A model generated the notes under the pieces. The model had not been told where the DNA came from, made no database searches, and was given only the letters and a program-made list of their open reading frames with translations. Both the position numbers and the translations under genes were made by a program. A stretch of DNA of 37,125 nucleotides from Marmoricola sp. (GTDB lineage Bacteria > Actinomycetota > Actinomycetes > Propionibacteriales > Nocardioidaceae). Positions 33,603 through 37,125 of this stretch are shown in pieces. Location: contig JAOPYC010000121.1 in NCBI GenBank assembly GCA_025964795.1, positions 1 to 37,125 on the forward strand. Direction: 5' to 3'. The stretch's first letter is position 1; each line of letters begins with the position of its first letter.

Positions 33603-34028
33603 ATGAAGCTGCGCAACGTTCCGACCCGTCTCGCCACGGGCGCGTTCATCCTCCACTCCGGCATCGAGAAGTGGAGCGGCAGCCCGGAGCAGGCCGCTGG
33701 GGTGCACGGCATGGCCGCCGGCGCCTTCCCGGTGCTCAAGGGCCTCAAGCCCACCGAGTTCCTCAAGGCCCTCTCCATCGGCGAGGTCGCGGTCGGCACG
33801 GCGCTGCTGGCGCCGGTCGTCCCCCCCGCGGTGGCCGGCGCGGCCCTGACCGGCTTCTCCGGCGCGCTGGTCACGATGTACCTCCGCACCGACGCGCTCC
33901 ACAAGCCGGGCAGCATCTGGCCGACCCAGGCCGGCACGGGGGTCAGCAAGGACGTCTGGATGCTCGGCATCGGCGTGGGCCTGCTCGTCGACGCCCTCAC
34001 CCGCCGGGAGCCGGCCTCCGGCGAGTAG
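33603..34028 (+). CDS. DoxX-like small membrane protein
   Basis: A 141-residue membrane protein with hydrophobic segments around LATGAFILHSGIEKW (short), SIGEVAVGTALLAPVVPPAV, AGAALTGFSGALVTMYL and WMLGIGVGLLVDALT, about four in all. This fits the DoxX/DoxD-like fold, whose members have unclear roles; some link to thiol or redox homeostasis. Start: ATG with GGGAG 9 nt upstream. The 62-bp upstream gap contains an AT-rich GGTTAAAACAT, which may be a -10 region. The gene ends 1 bp from the convergent small gene. Confidence 0.8.
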   Translation: MKLRNVPTRLATGAFILHSGIEKWSGSPEQAAGVHGMAAGAFPVLKGLKPTEFLKALSIGEVAVGTALLAPVVPPAVAGAALTGFSGALVTMYLRTDALHKPGSIWPTQAGTGVSKDVWMLGIGVGLLVDALTRREPASGE

Positions 34029-34029
34029 C

Positions 34030-34272
34030 TCAGCGCCCGATGTCGGTCGCGGGCAGCCACCGTTCCACGCTCGCCCAGCCGATGGACTCCAGCCAGACCA
34101 CGCTGATCACCCGGCCCTCCCACCCGGTCGCGCCCCGACGCCACTCGACCAGCAGGCTGGGTTGGCCGTCCACGTGACAGTGCCGGGCCGGGCCGGCGTG
34201 CACCTCGGGTGCCGCCGTGCGTTGGCGATCGGCCAGGGTGCCGTGGTCACTGGTGCCGTAGCCGCCTCGCAT
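34030..34272 (-). CDS. 80-residue protein behind a LexA-box-like site, unknown function
   Basis: A small protein of mixed charge containing GPARHCHVDGQPSLLVEWRR, GWEGRVISVVWLES, then WASVERWLPATDIG; no signal, membrane segment or known domain. ATG at 34272 has AGGGGGTGGAGG immediately upstream; ATG at 34311 is also open and would add 13 residues. Upstream is a candidate promoter: TATGCT (minus strand, 34312-34307) with a SOS-box-like element over the -35 region. The W-x-G-R-V and V-E-R-W blocks look like strands of a small beta barrel, and a similar motif occurs in short proteins associated with actinobacterial mutagenesis cassettes. I cannot assign it, but regulation by LexA is suggested. 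Confidence 0.65.
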   Translation of the reverse strand: MRGGYGTSDHGTLADRQRTAAPEVHAGPARHCHVDGQPSLLVEWRRGATGWEGRVISVVWLESIGWASVERWLPATDIGR

Positions 34273-34320
34273 CCTCCACCCCCTGACCGGTCGCGATCCC
34301 AGGGCCAGCATAGGCCGTAT

Positions 34321-34336
34321 TCGAACGTGTGTTCGT
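34321..34336. promoter_or_regulatory. LexA (SOS) box-like site
   Basis: TCGAAC-GTGT-GTTCGT matches TCGAAC-N4-GTTCGA at 11 of 12 defined positions. It begins 48 bp upstream of the 80-residue gene's ATG, overlaps the -35 zone relative to TATGCT, and touches the NUDIX stop codon. The placement is right for LexA repression of the small gene on the minus strand. Confidence 0.6.
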
Positions 34337-34809
34337 CACAGGCCGGAGGTGGGCTCGCCGTCGGAGGTGAGCAGGGTGCGTAGTCGCGGCCAGTCCCCCA
34401 CGAGCACCGGGTGCAGCGTGAACGCGGACACGGCCTCGAGGTCGATCCAGGCGGTGCGGTCGGCCTCCCAGCTCCGGCCGCCCGGCAGGTCCGGGTGCTC
34501 GGGGCGCTCGGTCTCGGCAAGCACGTAGGTGTAGGACCACTCGGGGTGCTGCAGGCCGAGGACCGTGCGCAGCACGGTGATCTCCCCGGCGTCCACGCCG
34601 CTCTCCTCGTGGGCCTCCCGGAGCGCGGCCGTGGCCGCGTCCTCACCGCGCTCGATCGCACCGCCCATCAGCGCCCAGGTGTTGCCCTGGTGGACGCGGG
34701 CGGAGCGCTGCTGCAGGACCACGCCCGTGCGGGCCGGGTCGGTCAGCAGCAGGCCTGCCGCACCACGGTGGCCCCAGTGCCGGCGACCGCACGAGCAGTC
34801 GACGAACAT
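34336..34809 (-). CDS. NUDIX hydrolase
   Basis: A 157-residue hydrolase of nucleoside diphosphate-linked substrates. The Nudix box is complete: GAIERGE at the start, REAHEESGV at the end (pattern G-x5-E-x7-R-E-U-x-E-E-x-G-U, about residues 50-72). The N-terminus has a short Cys/His stretch (VDCSCGRRHWGHRG) that might bind metal. The strands FTLHPVLVGDWPRLRTLL complete the fold. The substrate is not predictable; options include oxidised nucleotides, NADH or ADP-ribose-type compounds. It starts 17 nt after the secA stop on the same strand, so it may be transcribed with secA. Confidence 0.9.
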   Translation of the reverse strand: MFVDCSCGRRHWGHRGAAGLLLTDPARTGVVLQQRSARVHQGNTWALMGGAIERGEDAATAALREAHEESGVDAGEITVLRTVLGLQHPEWSYTYVLAETERPEHPDLPGGRSWEADRTAWIDLEAVSAFTLHPVLVGDWPRLRTLLTSDGEPTSGL

Positions 34810-34826
34810 CCGGCTCCGGTCCGGGC

Positions 34827-37125
<2,299 letters not shown>

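Overview
The window is high-GC actinobacterial chromosome. Gene content points to a Nocardioides-like member of the Propionibacteriales: an actinobacterial tad/Flp pilus locus, a very large NAD-glutamate dehydrogenase, Ku/LigD-type end joining with separate ligase and polymerase genes, a class F sortase, DUF2505 and DUF6912 proteins, and a wax ester synthase/DGAT. This assignment is from content and style, not from a marker gene. Genes are closely packed, with many 1-4 bp start/stop overlaps. I saw no rRNA, tRNA, CRISPR array or insertion sequence.

Layout. (1) 1-3055, minus strand: cpaF/tadA, tadB-like and tadC-like pilus genes, each overlapping the next by 1 bp, then the start of another gene at the window edge. 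(2) 3160-5888: a small anchored protein, an SDR and a Tat-exported flavin amine oxidase. (3) 6099-9713: an end-joining locus, with ligase, a secreted L,D-transpeptidase and LigD-type polymerase in one minus-strand operon divergent from ku. (4) 9775-11783: a strongly structured leader, a secreted surface protein and a class F sortase. (5) 11780-13802: a decayed patch holding an HNH-endonuclease remnant next to a LexA-box-like site, a 61-residue protein, an SDR and a damaged beta-carbonic anhydrase gene. (6) 13824-22990: amino-acid catabolism (glutamate dehydrogenase, tryptophan 2,3-dioxygenase, PruA) with two DUF2505 paralogues, a DinB-like protein and a 51-residue membrane protein. (7) 23039-27900: a secreted thermolysin-like protease, a DUF6912-like protein and a WS/DGAT acyltransferase. 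(8) 28038-29747: a cupredoxin-like lipoprotein and a polytopic membrane protein. (9) 29723-31597: CpaE-like ATPase and SAF/CpaB protein. These are the expected upstream partners of tadA-B-C and have the same orientation, but lie about 26.7 kb away. (10) 31687-37125: a small HTH regulator, a double Sm-like protein, LysM and DUF6459-like proteins, DoxX-like protein, an 80-residue protein behind a LexA-box-like site, NUDIX hydrolase and the C-terminal four-fifths of secA.

Themes. DNA damage recurs: Ku, ligase and polymerase, plus two 11/12 matches to the actinobacterial SOS box, one before an uncharacterised small gene and one beside the HNH remnant. Cell-surface assembly also recurs: the tad pilus, sortase pair, L,D-transpeptidase, LysM protein and SecA. 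The observations I rate highest are the nested-hairpin leader before the sortase operon, the putatively SOS-controlled 80-residue protein, the cupredoxin/membrane-protein pair, and the doubly lesioned carbonic anhydrase gene.
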